64,000 bases of DNA from Pollutimonas sp963706785 (GCA_963706785.1 CAVPNJ010000008.1:124001-188000); one strand, 5' to 3'; positions 1-8,239 are shown, counted from the stretch's first letter. The notes: generated by a model from the letters alone, not told the origin. Program-made: numbers and translations.

Positions 1-41
1 TCATCAACGCCAATGGTAATAACAGTGACTCGTGGTTTCAT
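1..41 (-). CDS. VOC/glyoxalase-like protein, 5' end only (partial)
   Basis: Only about 13 codons lie inside the window. They begin at an ATG at 41 and read MKPRVTVITIGVDD toward the window edge. An AAGGGG ribosome binding site sits about 9 nt upstream. The opening, a beta strand followed by GVDD, is typical of vicinal oxygen chelate (glyoxalase I-like) proteins, but the fragment is too short to fix the family. The rest of the gene lies outside the window. Confidence 0.45.
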   Translation of the reverse strand, partial: MKPRVTVITIGVD

Positions 42-155
42 GCGACTGACCCCTTCTGGCCCGAAAACAAATGTTAAGAGGCCTATGGCGCTAGATAAGT
101 GTTAAATCCAAGACCAGTGGCCGCCTTTTGCGGCCATTGATTTGATAAGCAGAAA

Positions 156-428
156 TTACTTCTTGCGCTGGTCGATCTGCTGTTCGAGGTCTATGGCCAA
201 ATTGTCAATATACTCAAGCGCGGCCTTATATTGCTGAGACTGAAACTCTATGAGCTTTTTATATTGGTCAGCTGCAATCTCAAAAGGGGCGCCTGCACTT
301 CGCATTGACTCCAACATGGCCTGCTGTGACTTCATCACCATTTCCCATGCTCCGTAGGCTTGTTGCGCAGCACTTTTGGATTGCCCCAGAAAAGATTTGG
401 CGAGTTCAGTTTGGGTTTGATCGATCAT
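156..428 (-). CDS. Small phasin-like helical protein
   Basis: This 90-residue, mostly helical protein is rich in Gln, Ala and Lys. It starts MIDQTQTELAKSF and ends in a charged tail (QQIDQRKK). The amphipathic helices with regular aromatic residues (the AYGAWEMVMKSQ region, about residues 24-35) resemble short phasins, which coat polyhydroxyalkanoate granules in Burkholderiales. No signal peptide or membrane segment is visible. An AGGAGG-like site precedes the ATG at 428. It stands alone, with no pha genes nearby, so the granule role is inferred from composition only. It could equally be another small coiled-coil protein. Confidence 0.6.
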   Translation of the reverse strand: MIDQTQTELAKSFLGQSKSAAQQAYGAWEMVMKSQQAMLESMRSAGAPFEIAADQYKKLIEFQSQQYKAALEYIDNLAIDLEQQIDQRKK

Positions 429-587
429 GTACGCCTCCTATATGGTTGCCAAGTTCAGGAACCTATTGTGGCACTTTACAGGGAGACTGGATATTGGCCT
501 CGGGTAAATGTCCGCTTCCCATCTCATTTTCGAATCACATTGCGAACCCTATAATCAAAAAACCTAATTTGCCAAGAAAGAGCCCGC

Positions 588-1424
588 TTGGAAAACTTAA
601 CTTTAACAGTGACGCCCGCCTTGACACACTTCGCCGGCCGAGCCGGTGATCACAATGACCGGGCAATGGCGGGGTCGCCGGCCATTGCAAAGGAATTGGC
701 CCGCCGCCTCCGGGTTGATCCAGTTGTGATAAGTCAGCCTGAGCAGGCGTTGGCAACCGGATGGCAGGTCGAACTCGATGCTGCACGTCCAGCCCTGCGC
801 GCAATGGGCGCGCGATACAAGCAGCTGCTCAGCCAAAGAGCTGTACCTTTCACCGCACTTTCCCGCTGTGCAGTTTCACTTGCCACGCTGCCCGTCGTTG
901 CCCGTTACCGACCCGACGCAGTCGTTGTGTGGCTCGACGCGCACGCAGATCTAAACACTCCGGATAGCACGACAACCGGCTATCTTGGAGGGCTAGCCCT
1001 TGCCGGGCCGCTTGGGAGATGGGATTCTGGCTTTGGCCAAGGGCTATCTTCGGCCAATACGATTCTTGTCGGGGCCAGAGATATTGACCCACCCGAGCAA
1101 CAGCTCATCGCTCGCGGCGCGGTGACTCTTATCCCTCCAGGCCCTGACATCGCAGCACAAGTTTCTGCGGCCGTCGCGGGCCGTCCTGTCTACTTCCATC
1201 TCGACTGCGATGTGTTGGAGCCCGGTTTAGTTCCGACTGATTACAGCGTCACGGGCGGCCTTAGTCTGACCGAGTTGCGCCAGATCGCAGAAGCGCTTGC
1301 CAACAGCGAAGTCGTCGGGGTCGAGATCGCAGAATTTGAGGCAGACACGACGCCAGAAGGTACTCACGCTGCTGCCCACCGCTTGCTCGATGCACTTCAG
1401 CCATTGCTTTCGAAAGCGAGCTAA
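588..1424 (+). CDS. Arginase/agmatinase (ureohydrolase) family protein
   Basis: This 278-residue protein starts at a TTG preceded by AAGAAAGAG. Two ureohydrolase metal motifs are clear: DAHAD near residue 110 and HLDCDVLEP near residue 205. Both supply Asp/His ligands to the binuclear manganese site in arginase, agmatinase and formimidoylglutamase. The first family motif, usually GGDH or GGDC, appears here as LSRCAVSL (about residues 91-98), so the first metal ligand would be Cys rather than His. The substrate cannot be assigned from sequence. No urea-cycle or agmatine genes are adjacent. Confident as a family member, uncertain as an active arginase. Confidence 0.85.
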   Translation: MENLTLTVTPALTHFAGRAGDHNDRAMAGSPAIAKELARRLRVDPVVISQPEQALATGWQVELDAARPALRAMGARYKQLLSQRAVPFTALSRCAVSLATLPVVARYRPDAVVVWLDAHADLNTPDSTTTGYLGGLALAGPLGRWDSGFGQGLSSANTILVGARDIDPPEQQLIARGAVTLIPPGPDIAAQVSAAVAGRPVYFHLDCDVLEPGLVPTDYSVTGGLSLTELRQIAEALANSEVVGVEIAEFEADTTPEGTHAAAHRLLDALQPLLSKAS

Positions 1425-1526
1425 CCGGGGCCCGAAGATCCTGCGTCGGTAGGCGATAACGGCGCGTGACGCTGCGTAGCGGCTCGTCGAGTAAAGGGCA
1501 GGATGACGTTCCGGGTCCGTGGCACG

Positions 1527-2219
1527 CTATACCTTCATAGCCGCAATTTGTGAAAGCAGTAATGGCAATTCGCAGAGTGCCTTTAACTGATGCTTCAGCG
1601 GAGCACACTGGTATTCAAGTGGGGCGCCTTGCCTGTTAATCCGGATAGCATTGAACCCGAAAGCCGCTGCGCCTCCGACATCCCATGCATTCGATGATAC
1701 GAAGCAAACCTCGTGAGGGTGTACGTTGAGACGATCGCACGCCAACTGATAAACACTCGGGTCAGGCTTGTAAGTCTTGATCTGGTCCACCGAAATACAG
1801 TCGTCTAGCAACCCACTAAGGTCGCTAGCGGCTATTGCGCCCTGCAACATTTCATTGTTTCCATTGGACAGAATAGCAGTGACATATCCTTGGGTTTTCA
1901 GCGTTGCGAGACTGTCGGCGGCATCTGGGTACGCTTTTAATTCAAAGTATGCGTTCAGAAGGCCTTCTTTTAAACCTGGCTTACCTTCAAGCCCATAGGT
2001 CTGCAGCGCGAAATCCAATGCTTCGATAGTGAGTTGCCAGAAGTCCGCATACTTCCCCATCATCGTGCGGGTCCATGAGTATTCGAGCTGACGCTGTCGC
2101 CAAAGAGCTGAGAATGCCTCTGCACAATCGCCAACTTTATCTGCATTTCCCATTACCGCCGAATGGACGTCGAAAAGAGTGCCATAGGCATCAAAGACGC
2201 ACGCACGGATCGAATTCAC
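1527..2219 (-). CDS. (S)-2-haloacid dehalogenase (haloacid dehalogenase type II)
   Basis: This 230-residue HAD-superfamily hydrolase probably converts (S)-2-haloacids to (R)-2-hydroxyacids with inversion. Type II dehalogenase motifs are present in order: VFDAYGTLFDVHS with the nucleophilic Asp near the N-terminus, RQRQLEYSW with the substrate Arg, LSNGN, IKTYKPDP with the catalytic Lys, and FVSSNAWDV. I start the gene at a GTG at 2219, because AGGAG lies 6 nt upstream and the protein then begins directly before the first strand. An upstream in-frame ATG at 2267 would add 16 unrelated residues. SSNAWD is characteristic of true 2-haloacid dehalogenases and not of phosphatases of the same fold. 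Confidence 0.9.
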   Translation of the reverse strand: MNSIRACVFDAYGTLFDVHSAVMGNADKVGDCAEAFSALWRQRQLEYSWTRTMMGKYADFWQLTIEALDFALQTYGLEGKPGLKEGLLNAYFELKAYPDAADSLATLKTQGYVTAILSNGNNEMLQGAIAASDLSGLLDDCISVDQIKTYKPDPSVYQLACDRLNVHPHEVCFVSSNAWDVGGAAAFGFNAIRINRQGAPLEYQCAPLKHQLKALCELPLLLSQIAAMKV

Positions 2220-2375
2220 TTTTGTCTCCTGATTAGCCGCAGCGAAAACGCGCAAATCGTCTCGCAAGGCGGCAAAATAACCATAATGGCTTTCTTAAAA
2301 AGATTTTCTTCACGTTCTATACAACAACTATGCTGTCCTAGCCCTACCCCGCAATCTTGGTTATAGGATACACGC

Positions 2376-2691
2376 ATGAATCACTTCTATTTTCACCCTA
2401 GCCCCAATTCCAGCCAAGGTCGCGCTCTTCCTGGAGGAGTCTGACCTGCCTTACGGAACCAGGCCCGTCGACGTAGGCGTAGGGTGGCTCGACCGTGCTT
2501 CGCGCGTATTAAAGGGAGCCGAAGACCCGCTCGCATCGTATCCGAACCTCAGGCGACTGTTTCAGGCCGTCAATGCGCGGCCGGCAGCTGCACCCGCGCG
2601 CGAAGGCGGCAAGGACCATGAGTTCAAGCGGATCAACGATGAAGAAACAAAGCGAGCGCTTTTCCTATCCAACTATCCCATTGTCGCTTGA
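2376..2691 (+). pseudogene. Glutathione S-transferase remnant (internally deleted, frameshifted)
   Basis: The frame from ATG 2376 reads MNHFYFHPSPN. An extra T near 2410 moves the reading to a second frame, which continues PAKVALFLEESDLPY to a TGA at 2689-2691. That matches the thioredoxin-fold start of YfcG/Ure2p-like glutathione transferases. After RPVDV the sequence jumps to GVGWLDRASRVLKGAEDP and then PNLRRLF, NARPAAA and KRALF, which are the end of the all-alpha C-terminal domain. About 120 codons of the middle are missing with the frame kept. The gene cannot make a functional transferase and is a true remnant. Confidence 0.8.
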
Positions 2692-2758
2692 AGCTGATGC
2701 AGAAATCGAGATGAAAGCAGGACAGAGTTCCCTCGAGCACACACTGCCCGATGAGGTC

Positions 2759-3658
2759 TCACATGAAGCCAGGATTGCGCGGGAGATAACGCGTCCAGTC
2801 GCCGCAGTCACGCGTCGACATCAGGACCATCGGCAGCGCGAATCGCATGCCTATGCTGGCCGCAATCGCCAGTGCCTCGGACGTCCCTGGAACGAACACG
2901 GAGATCTGCCTGGCGTGGCGCCCGACGGCTATCGCCAGCGCCGCTCTGAATCCACCGACCATCGCATCCGCACGCATGACTGCCAGGGGACCTATATGAC
3001 CCGTTGCGGCAACATACGCGTAACCAACGCGCTCGCCTCCATCTTCGAGAAACACGCCTTCCATCTCGGAATCGCTCAGCAAATATCGATGATGCTTCGC
3101 ACGTGAAACACCCAGAATTGCAACGTCAAGCTGCCGCAGGGTCTCGTAATCGGCAGTAGTTCCCTGGATAGATGTCGCTCGAAATGCGACGCCCCGCGCA
3201 TGATGCAACAATGATTCACGCTCGGCGCTGCATAAATGGATGGGCAAGCGCGGAAATAAGCCGTGCCGCACGTATAAGCCCTGGGACACAACGTTGAAGG
3301 CGAAGGTGATCAAACTTCTTTCGGTCGCACCGGCCTGACTGGCATGCAGCAGGGTGCGGTCCAGCAATTTGTTGCCAATGCCCTGTCCCTGACGGCCGGG
3401 TGCAATGAATAGTTCTGACAGAAACCAGAGCCGACCGCAGACCCAGCTTAGGGCGAACCCGACAATCTCGCCATTATCCTCGGCCAGCCACACGCCGCGC
3501 GGATCGTCTCGAATGCAGAACGCCTGGAAATCCGGAGACCGCCACGCGGCGACCGACCCGAAACCGTGGCGGACAGTTAGATCATTGATGCTGTGGACAA
3601 CCAAGTCTTCTGCGCGTGACAGTTCATCAGCGCTTGCAGGTCGGACAACGATCGACAT
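2759..3658 (-). CDS. GNAT N-acetyltransferase with two tandem GNAT-like domains
   Basis: This 299-residue protein has GGAGTGG just before its ATG. The N-terminal domain (about 1-150) is a recognisable GNAT fold: MSIVVRPA start, central VWLAEDNGEIVGFAL strand, and motif A with RQGQGIGNKLL (about 112-122), which binds the acetyl-CoA pyrophosphate. The second half (about 165-299) repeats the pattern more weakly (GERVGYAYV, then IGPLAV) but lacks a clear Q/R-x-x-G-x-G/A loop. It is therefore probably an N-active, C-degenerate tandem GNAT. The substrate is unknown. Its downstream end runs toward the GST remnant. Confidence 0.82.
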   Translation of the reverse strand: MSIVVRPASADELSRAEDLVVHSINDLTVRHGFGSVAAWRSPDFQAFCIRDDPRGVWLAEDNGEIVGFALSWVCGRLWFLSELFIAPGRQGQGIGNKLLDRTLLHASQAGATERSLITFAFNVVSQGLYVRHGLFPRLPIHLCSAERESLLHHARGVAFRATSIQGTTADYETLRQLDVAILGVSRAKHHRYLLSDSEMEGVFLEDGGERVGYAYVAATGHIGPLAVMRADAMVGGFRAALAIAVGRHARQISVFVPGTSEALAIAASIGMRFALPMVLMSTRDCGDWTRYLPRNPGFM

Positions 3659-3680
3659 GGGCCACTCCAGCCCACATTCA

Positions 3681-4052
3681 CTAAAGCGAGTTGATGACTG
3701 GAGCCGCCGGCAGTCCGGTGACTGTGCATTTTTCCAGCCACTTCATGAGGGCTGGAAAGTCTTGCCAACTCGACTCGGCCATCTGGAAATGGTCGGCGAC
3801 ACCAGCATCTGTTTCGTAGATCTCGCTCAGGATGAAGCAGGTGTTTCCCGTAGGAGCAGAGTTGGCATCCAAGGGATTGGAGAGCTCCGGCGCTTTGGAC
3901 AGGGTGTAACTCAAAAGAGCCTTGTCCCCCATGCGGTGATGCGTTGCCTCCATCCAAGGACCGTGGCTGCGAATGAGGCGATCGCCTTCTGCCACCTGAT
4001 CCGGCGGCGCAACTATGAGGAGCGTAAGCTGAATCTTGCCTTTGAGTGACAT
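3681..4052 (-). CDS. Hypothetical protein, possible antibiotic-biosynthesis-monooxygenase-like (ABM) fold
   Basis: This 123-residue soluble protein has AAGGAGAG upstream of its ATG and starts 22 nt before the GNAT gene on the same strand, suggesting co-transcription. The features (TLLIVAPPDQVAEGD, SYTLSKAP, CFILSEIYETDAGVADHF, LMKWLEKCTVTGLP) follow the order strand, central strand, then E-x-Y-x-x-x-x-G-x-x-x-H-x. That pattern is common in dimeric alpha/beta barrel (ABM-type) proteins. No catalytic assignment is possible. The ABM call is an inference from the motif pattern. Confidence 0.6.
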   Translation of the reverse strand: MSLKGKIQLTLLIVAPPDQVAEGDRLIRSHGPWMEATHHRMGDKALLSYTLSKAPELSNPLDANSAPTGNTCFILSEIYETDAGVADHFQMAESSWQDFPALMKWLEKCTVTGLPAAPVINSL

Positions 4053-4313
4053 GACGTGCTCTCCTTGACTTGTTTATTACATAGTTTGTGTCGTGTTGCG
4101 TGCTGTACAGGACCTAAACCAACCAAGGTTTGGATCTCCGGATGCTAATGGAAAATTTAATACTTATTCAGAGGGCTGTCTAATGGCGGGATGCCCGGTG
4201 GTGTACGAGTAATGACACGCCTTTAACTAACTCGCATGTCCGCTTTTGGCGGGGAGCGGCACTCCATTAGCTATGAGTTGCGACATCTTGTAAGGCGAAC
4301 AGAATAATCATAT

Positions 4314-4586
4314 TCAAACCTTCTCAATAACGTTTAGCATATTGTCAGCAGAGGGCGAGGAATCAGCGAGGGTTCCATTCGCGAACCAGCGGTGCCGTTC
4401 ATGGACCGCGTTCTTACTCTTCTCTAGCTTGGTGATGTAACCTGTAAAAACAACCCTTCCTGCAATTAGCTCAGAGGCCTCAATGAAAGCGAGCTGTCCG
4501 CCACGGGTCGCATAAACCCCCTTGCCGTCGATGATGGGCTGCGGCCTCACATGCATAATGCCGGACGGAGTTTCTTGCGGGGACAT
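4314..4586 (-). CDS. Hypothetical protein of 90 residues
   Basis: A short soluble protein starting MSPQETPSGIMHVRPQPII, with an AGGTGG site 6 nt before the ATG. I recognise no domain. It has a beta-rich centre (DGKGVYATRGGQLAFIEA, RVVFTGYITK) and a charged middle (EKSKNAVHERHRW). It lies alone, with 261 nt upstream of the preceding gene on the minus strand and a 420-nt spacer on its other side. The good ribosome binding site and balanced composition argue that it is real. Confidence 0.6.
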   Translation of the reverse strand: MSPQETPSGIMHVRPQPIIDGKGVYATRGGQLAFIEASELIAGRVVFTGYITKLEKSKNAVHERHRWFANGTLADSSPSADNMLNVIEKV

Positions 4587-4816
4587 AGTGCCACCTATTC
4601 GGTAGTTTTACGTGGTTAACTTTTAAACCGACCCCACTATTCGGGGCGGCGTTCAGTATTTTCATTCAAGTTCGAACGCGTAAGGCCTTCTTGAAAAAAA
4701 CGATTCATGTTGGCGATGCGAAACCGTGCATAGAATAGTTGGACTTAATTCAGAGTCGTATTAGCCATTTGTGGAGTCACTGGATTGCTCAGGTGTACTG
4801 CGATCGTTGAGTAACT

Positions 4817-4845
4817 AGCCCGCTCAGCAGGCGGGCCTTCTTCGT
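4817..4845 (+). terminator. Hairpin in the 4587-5007 spacer
   Basis: GCCCGC and GCGGGC enclose a short TCAGCAG loop and are followed by CTTCTTCGTT on the plus strand. This resembles a weak factor-independent terminator. I see no plus-strand gene immediately upstream; the rest of the 420-nt spacer shows no convincing coding sequence. Confidence 0.45.
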
Positions 4846-5007
4846 TCCTAGCATGCAGCTAAAAATTTTCCAATAAAACATTCCCTACAAGGGCGCGATT
4901 GCCGCCGGCCAGTTGAGAAAATGCTCGATACGGCACGGTACTTGCATCGCTCCAATGAAGCAAAACCAGGCGTGGCTCAGCCATCCCCATCAAGCAGGAG
5001 AACGGGC

Positions 5008-5454
5008 ATGAACTCAGGCGATAAGTCAGCACCGCGCGGTGAGGAGCCTTCGGAGTCATTGCAAGAGCCCGTAAGCATTGCAGCGACTCAGGAAGACGTC
5101 GTCATTGGTGTCGAGAAACAGGAGACGGGCGCTGTTCGCGTGCATAAGGTAGTACATGAGGAATTTGTAGATGTTCCAGTGACGCTACGTTCGGAGCAAT
5201 TTCAGATACATCGAGTATCCATCAATCGGCCGGTCGATAACGAATACGGAGCACGTCAGGACGGTGACAAGCTTGTCATTCCCGTCTTTGAATATGTGCC
5301 TGTCATTACAACGCGCCTCATGCTGAAAGAGGAAATCCACGTCACCAAGCACCTGACGGAGCAGGACTCCGTACAAAGCGTTACAGTGAAAAAAGAAGAA
5401 GTCGTCATTGAGAAACGCGCCGGTGAACAGGGAGATTGGATCAAGCAAGAATAG
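5008..5454 (+). CDS. DUF2382 (YsnF/AvaK-type) stress-associated protein, short form
   Basis: This 148-residue protein carries one YsnF/AvaK conserved domain in its C-terminal two thirds. The family pattern is visible: EKQETGAVRVHKVV, then FVDVPVTLRSEQFQIHRV, NRPVDN, and VIPVFEYVPVITTRLML, with KKEEVVIEK near the end. I start at ATG 5008 because CAGGAGAACGGG directly precedes it; an in-frame ATG at 4921 lacks a site. The domain is common in osmotic and general stress proteins, but its biochemical role is not known. The next gene encodes a second, longer DUF2382 protein in the same direction. Confidence 0.85.
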   Translation: MNSGDKSAPRGEEPSESLQEPVSIAATQEDVVIGVEKQETGAVRVHKVVHEEFVDVPVTLRSEQFQIHRVSINRPVDNEYGARQDGDKLVIPVFEYVPVITTRLMLKEEIHVTKHLTEQDSVQSVTVKKEEVVIEKRAGEQGDWIKQE

Positions 5455-5551
5455 GCACGCGGTTTGCTGTTCTGCACGGCGCAGTTTCCCATGTGCATCA
5501 AGGGTTTATGCCTTAAGTGCACGTCATCAGCAACCTTACAGGGCAGTTCTT

Positions 5552-6523
5552 ATGTCTCAGACTATTATCGGTGTTTTTGACACCTATCAAGAGGCAAACG
5601 CCGCGGTAGAGGCGCTTGTTGCAGACGGCATCCCACGTTCCAACGTGGAAATTCATTCAAGTCAATCGGAAATAGGAGAATCCGCATCAATAAGTGGATC
5701 CGACCGGATAACAGAACCCGAAGATGAGGGGATACTCGACAAGATCGAGCGGTTCTTCTCGAATCTAGTAGGGGGTGACGACCGTCCACCAGAGGTCGGT
5801 CAATACCAAGAGGCTGTACGCCGCGGCGGCGCACTCGTGAGCGTGGACGTTGAAGGAGACAATGAACTGGTTCGGGTCCAGAGTGTTTTGGAATCTGCCG
5901 GGGCAATTGATATTGATAAACGCGCCGCTCAGTGGGAAAACACCGGAGGCACGGGCTACAGTCCTCCTCTTGAACGAACCGGCTCTACTGCCTACACTGC
6001 GCCTGGCACCGGTTTTGCCGCCGGGACTTCCGGCTTGACGTCTGGCGCGCAGCCCACCTCTCTTACTCAACCCGAAGGCGATGAGAAAGCTTTTCCGGTT
6101 GTCCAGGAGGAACTTGAGGTCGGTAAACGACGTGTGCAGACAGGCGCTTTCCGCGTCTATTCCCGCGCTACCGAGACACCTGTCAGTGAATCGGTGACTT
6201 TGCGCGATGAGCATGCGTCAATCGAAAGGCGCCCCGTCGACCGGCCTGCAACAGAGGCCGATTTGAAAGAGGGCTTTGTAGAGTTGCGCGAAACGCAGGA
6301 AACTCCGGTGGTGCAAAAGACGGCCCGCGTTGTCGAAGAAGTCGTCGTTGGCAAGCAGTCGTCCGAGCGCACGGAAACAGTCAGCGACACAGTTCGAGGG
6401 ACCCAGGTAGACGTTGAGCGCGTTGACGGCGACAACCTGCGACCCGCGGACAGCCGCAGGACCGAAGATGAGGACATGTTGTCCCCGGAAGACCCTTTAA
6501 AGCCTCGCGCCGGAAAAATCTAG
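5552..6523 (+). CDS. General stress protein: 17M-like N-terminal domain plus DUF2382 (YsnF/AvaK)
   Basis: The protein has 323 residues. The first 60 or so (MSQTIIGVFDTYQEANAAVEALVADGIPR) form the ferredoxin-like module of general stress protein 17M/YflT. A Gly/Ser/Thr/Pro linker (about 130-180) follows. The C-terminal third is a DUF2382 domain with EEELEVGKR-like spacing, ERRPVDRPA, and QKTARVVEEVVVGK. Start ATG 5552 is preceded by ACAGGGCAG. The architecture is typical of Burkholderiales stress proteins. It lies 97 nt behind the shorter DUF2382 gene and probably shares its regulation. The molecular role is unknown. Confidence 0.85.
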   Translation: MSQTIIGVFDTYQEANAAVEALVADGIPRSNVEIHSSQSEIGESASISGSDRITEPEDEGILDKIERFFSNLVGGDDRPPEVGQYQEAVRRGGALVSVDVEGDNELVRVQSVLESAGAIDIDKRAAQWENTGGTGYSPPLERTGSTAYTAPGTGFAAGTSGLTSGAQPTSLTQPEGDEKAFPVVQEELEVGKRRVQTGAFRVYSRATETPVSESVTLRDEHASIERRPVDRPATEADLKEGFVELRETQETPVVQKTARVVEEVVVGKQSSERTETVSDTVRGTQVDVERVDGDNLRPADSRRTEDEDMLSPEDPLKPRAGKI

Positions 6524-6633
6524 CCGTGCTGGAATCTGCTGACGATGATACGGCCGCCCGGGGATCCTTCACTATCGTCCACGTGTATTCTGTCCCGCAG
6601 CAGCGTGGTGGCAACTTGCCACTACGCTGCGCG

Positions 6634-6864
6634 CTAAAGGCTACGACGCAGCCTTTGGGATTGAGCGCGATTCAAGCGTTTGGCTTCCTGTTCAGCATAG
6701 TCTCGCTCGCCTGGCTCATACGCACCTTCATAAATGCAGCTGCTTCGGTTCCACTTGCACTCGTCGCCACGATCCGAACCCCCGAGGCCGACGGAAGAAC
6801 ACCCAGAAACAAGTGCGACGAGAAACAGCGCCACGCCGCATCGGCTAAGCATTTGAATGAACAT
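6634..6864 (-). CDS. Small secreted lipoprotein
   Basis: This 76-residue protein has a short positive N-terminus, a hydrophobic stretch (GVALFLVALVSGC) and a lipobox VSGC with the lipidated Cys at residue 22. The mature part is short and charged (DRGDECKWNRSSC, then EQEAKRLNRAQSQRLRRSL). Two further Cys could pair. It matches no enzyme. AAGG lies before the ATG at 6864. The residues after the Cys (SSV) do not include Asp at +2, so outer-membrane sorting would be expected. Confidence 0.65.
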   Translation of the reverse strand: MFIQMLSRCGVALFLVALVSGCSSVGLGGSDRGDECKWNRSSCIYEGAYEPGERDYAEQEAKRLNRAQSQRLRRSL

Positions 6865-7070
6865 TTTTTAACCTTGAAGAAATGCTGTAGCCCATCTTAT
6901 ATCAGGTTCTTAGAAACCTTTCCGCCTGGCGCCGCGCGTCGTATACTACGTCGCTGCTGATTCACCATTTATTCGTAAGGCCCCTTCTTCGCCCGTCGAC
7001 CGGGCACATGGTTTGCTCTGGTCATGGGCGAGTGCAGCACTATTGCACTCGAGTTTCTAAAGGAAGCACC

Positions 7071-7253
7071 ATGGAAAAAGATGAAGCGAAAGGCGCACGC
7101 CACGAAGTCAAAAGCGACATCAAAGAAATGGCCGGTATAGCGACCGACCAGAAGGACACGAAGCATGAAGGTAAAGCGGAAAAGGGTCTTGGCGCCCCTC
7201 AGCGCAAAACAGAAGACGTTGATGATGATATTCTCGATTTGCCTAAAGAATAG
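7071..7253 (+). CDS. Small CsbD-like stress protein
   Basis: A 60-residue, very hydrophilic protein rich in Lys, Glu and Asp (EKDEAKGARHEVKSDIKEMAG, then KHEGKAEKGLG). It resembles short members of the CsbD-like group, which accumulate under general stress in several bacteria. AAAGGAAG lies before ATG 7071, and a factor-independent terminator begins 22 nt after the stop, so it is probably a monocistronic abundant product. The family call rests on composition and the KGK-type repeats only. Confidence 0.65.
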   Translation: MEKDEAKGARHEVKSDIKEMAGIATDQKDTKHEGKAEKGLGAPQRKTEDVDDDILDLPKE

Positions 7254-7275
7254 CGTTCCCTGCTGTATTCGTTCT

Positions 7276-7300
7276 GCCCTCTTCGGAGGGCTTTTTCTTT
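7276..7300 (+). terminator. Terminator after the CsbD-like gene
   Basis: The stem GCCCTC / GAGGGC with a TTCG tetraloop is followed by TTTTTCTTT. This is a textbook factor-independent terminator on the plus strand. The minus-strand nuclease gene ends 34 nt further on. Confidence 0.85.
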
Positions 7301-7333
7301 GCAAGCGGTAGCGGAGCGTTCCTGAGTTCAGCG

Positions 7334-8239
7334 CTACGGCAGTAGCGCCAACCCAGTACGCCGAACAAACTGGTCATAGCTGATCGGGGATCCGGCCTTA
7401 GTGTTTGCACTGTTTGCCTGCCAATGAACCCATGATTTTCTCGTCGTCGGGTCATAAACCACTTTGAAAATATGACTGGGCACCGTCACCTTGCCTGTCC
7501 CTACCGTTTGGGGTCGAGCATGATAAACAGGGCCAGTAAAAATATAAACATCGCCGGCGGCGCGCATCACGTATTTGCGCGTGTCCTGCTCGATACGATT
7601 CCAGGCGCCTGCATTATGGGTTTGATCCTGCGGAACCATATTGGCGAGAGAAAAGCTTTGCGCCATCGCCTCAGTGTCATGCATGTCACCGGCTGGAGCC
7701 ATATGTCCTCGCGCATAGCCCGAGCCTCGATAATCGTCCAGCGCCGCACGTTCGCCCCGCGGTAGCCGCGCTTCTGCGTAGAATCTGTCCGTTCTTTGAA
7801 TCGCTTTGGCCTGCAGCAGCATCTGACGGTTCAGTCGCTGCGCGACAAAGACGGGTGTCTTTGTCTGGCCACTATGCAGGATCGCGAACGACGAGAAGCA
7901 GAGCTCTCGAAGCGCCTGGCCGGCTGGAACGGAAGGGGGCCGAGCAGCCGGGAAGAATTGTGGGCACTGCGTAAAGTGTGTCTGAGCCTGCGCCCCGGTG
8001 AACGTCACCTGGGGGGCCGTCTGCTGGCTCAGAAATCCGAGCTGCGAGACGATAGGCTCAAGCGAAAACTGTTCGTGTAATTGCGGATTGAGTACGTAAC
8101 TGGCAACGCTAAACGCGGTGATCGCGGCAGCACTGCATGCCCTCAGGAAACGCTTGATGCGACCAGCGGGCGCTTTACTAGATTTGAAACGGGTCTTTGA
8201 ACGGCTTCTAGGTGAAACTTGCTTCTTCTTAATCGTCAT
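7334..8239 (-). CDS. DNA/RNA non-specific endonuclease (NUC1 family), N-terminally anchored
   Basis: This 301-residue protein has a very basic N-terminus (KKKQVSPRSRSKTRFKS), then one hydrophobic segment (ACSAAAITAFSVASYVL) that is probably an uncleaved anchor or signal. The beta-beta-alpha-metal nuclease domain occupies the C-terminal 180 residues. The active-site region reads GYARGHMAPAGD, with the catalytic His in RGH. LANMVPQDQTHNAGAWNRIE follows with the metal-binding Asn, and YIFTGPVY after that. The usual DRGH is ARGH here. Such proteins degrade DNA and RNA in the periplasm or outside the cell. I chose ATG 8239 over ATG 8287; the choice is not certain. Confidence 0.85.
   Translation of the reverse strand: MTIKKKQVSPRSRSKTRFKSSKAPAGRIKRFLRACSAAAITAFSVASYVLNPQLHEQFSLEPIVSQLGFLSQQTAPQVTFTGAQAQTHFTQCPQFFPAARPPSVPAGQALRELCFSSFAILHSGQTKTPVFVAQRLNRQMLLQAKAIQRTDRFYAEARLPRGERAALDDYRGSGYARGHMAPAGDMHDTEAMAQSFSLANMVPQDQTHNAGAWNRIEQDTRKYVMRAAGDVYIFTGPVYHARPQTVGTGKVTVPSHIFKVVYDPTTRKSWVHWQANSANTKAGSPISYDQFVRRTGLALLP

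Noticed and set aside
2573..3106. A 177-residue plus-strand frame covering the end of the GST remnant
   Set aside because: The GST family residues are in another frame ending at 2691; this frame runs antisense to the acetyltransferase gene.
3405..4049. A 214-residue plus-strand open frame
   Set aside because: It lies opposite the GNAT gene and the ABM-like gene, both of which have good ribosome binding sites and family motifs. Its own product has no recognisable motif.
6526..6960. A 144-residue plus-strand frame opposite the small lipoprotein
   Set aside because: The minus strand carries a proper lipoprotein signal and lipobox with a ribosome binding site; the plus frame has neither.
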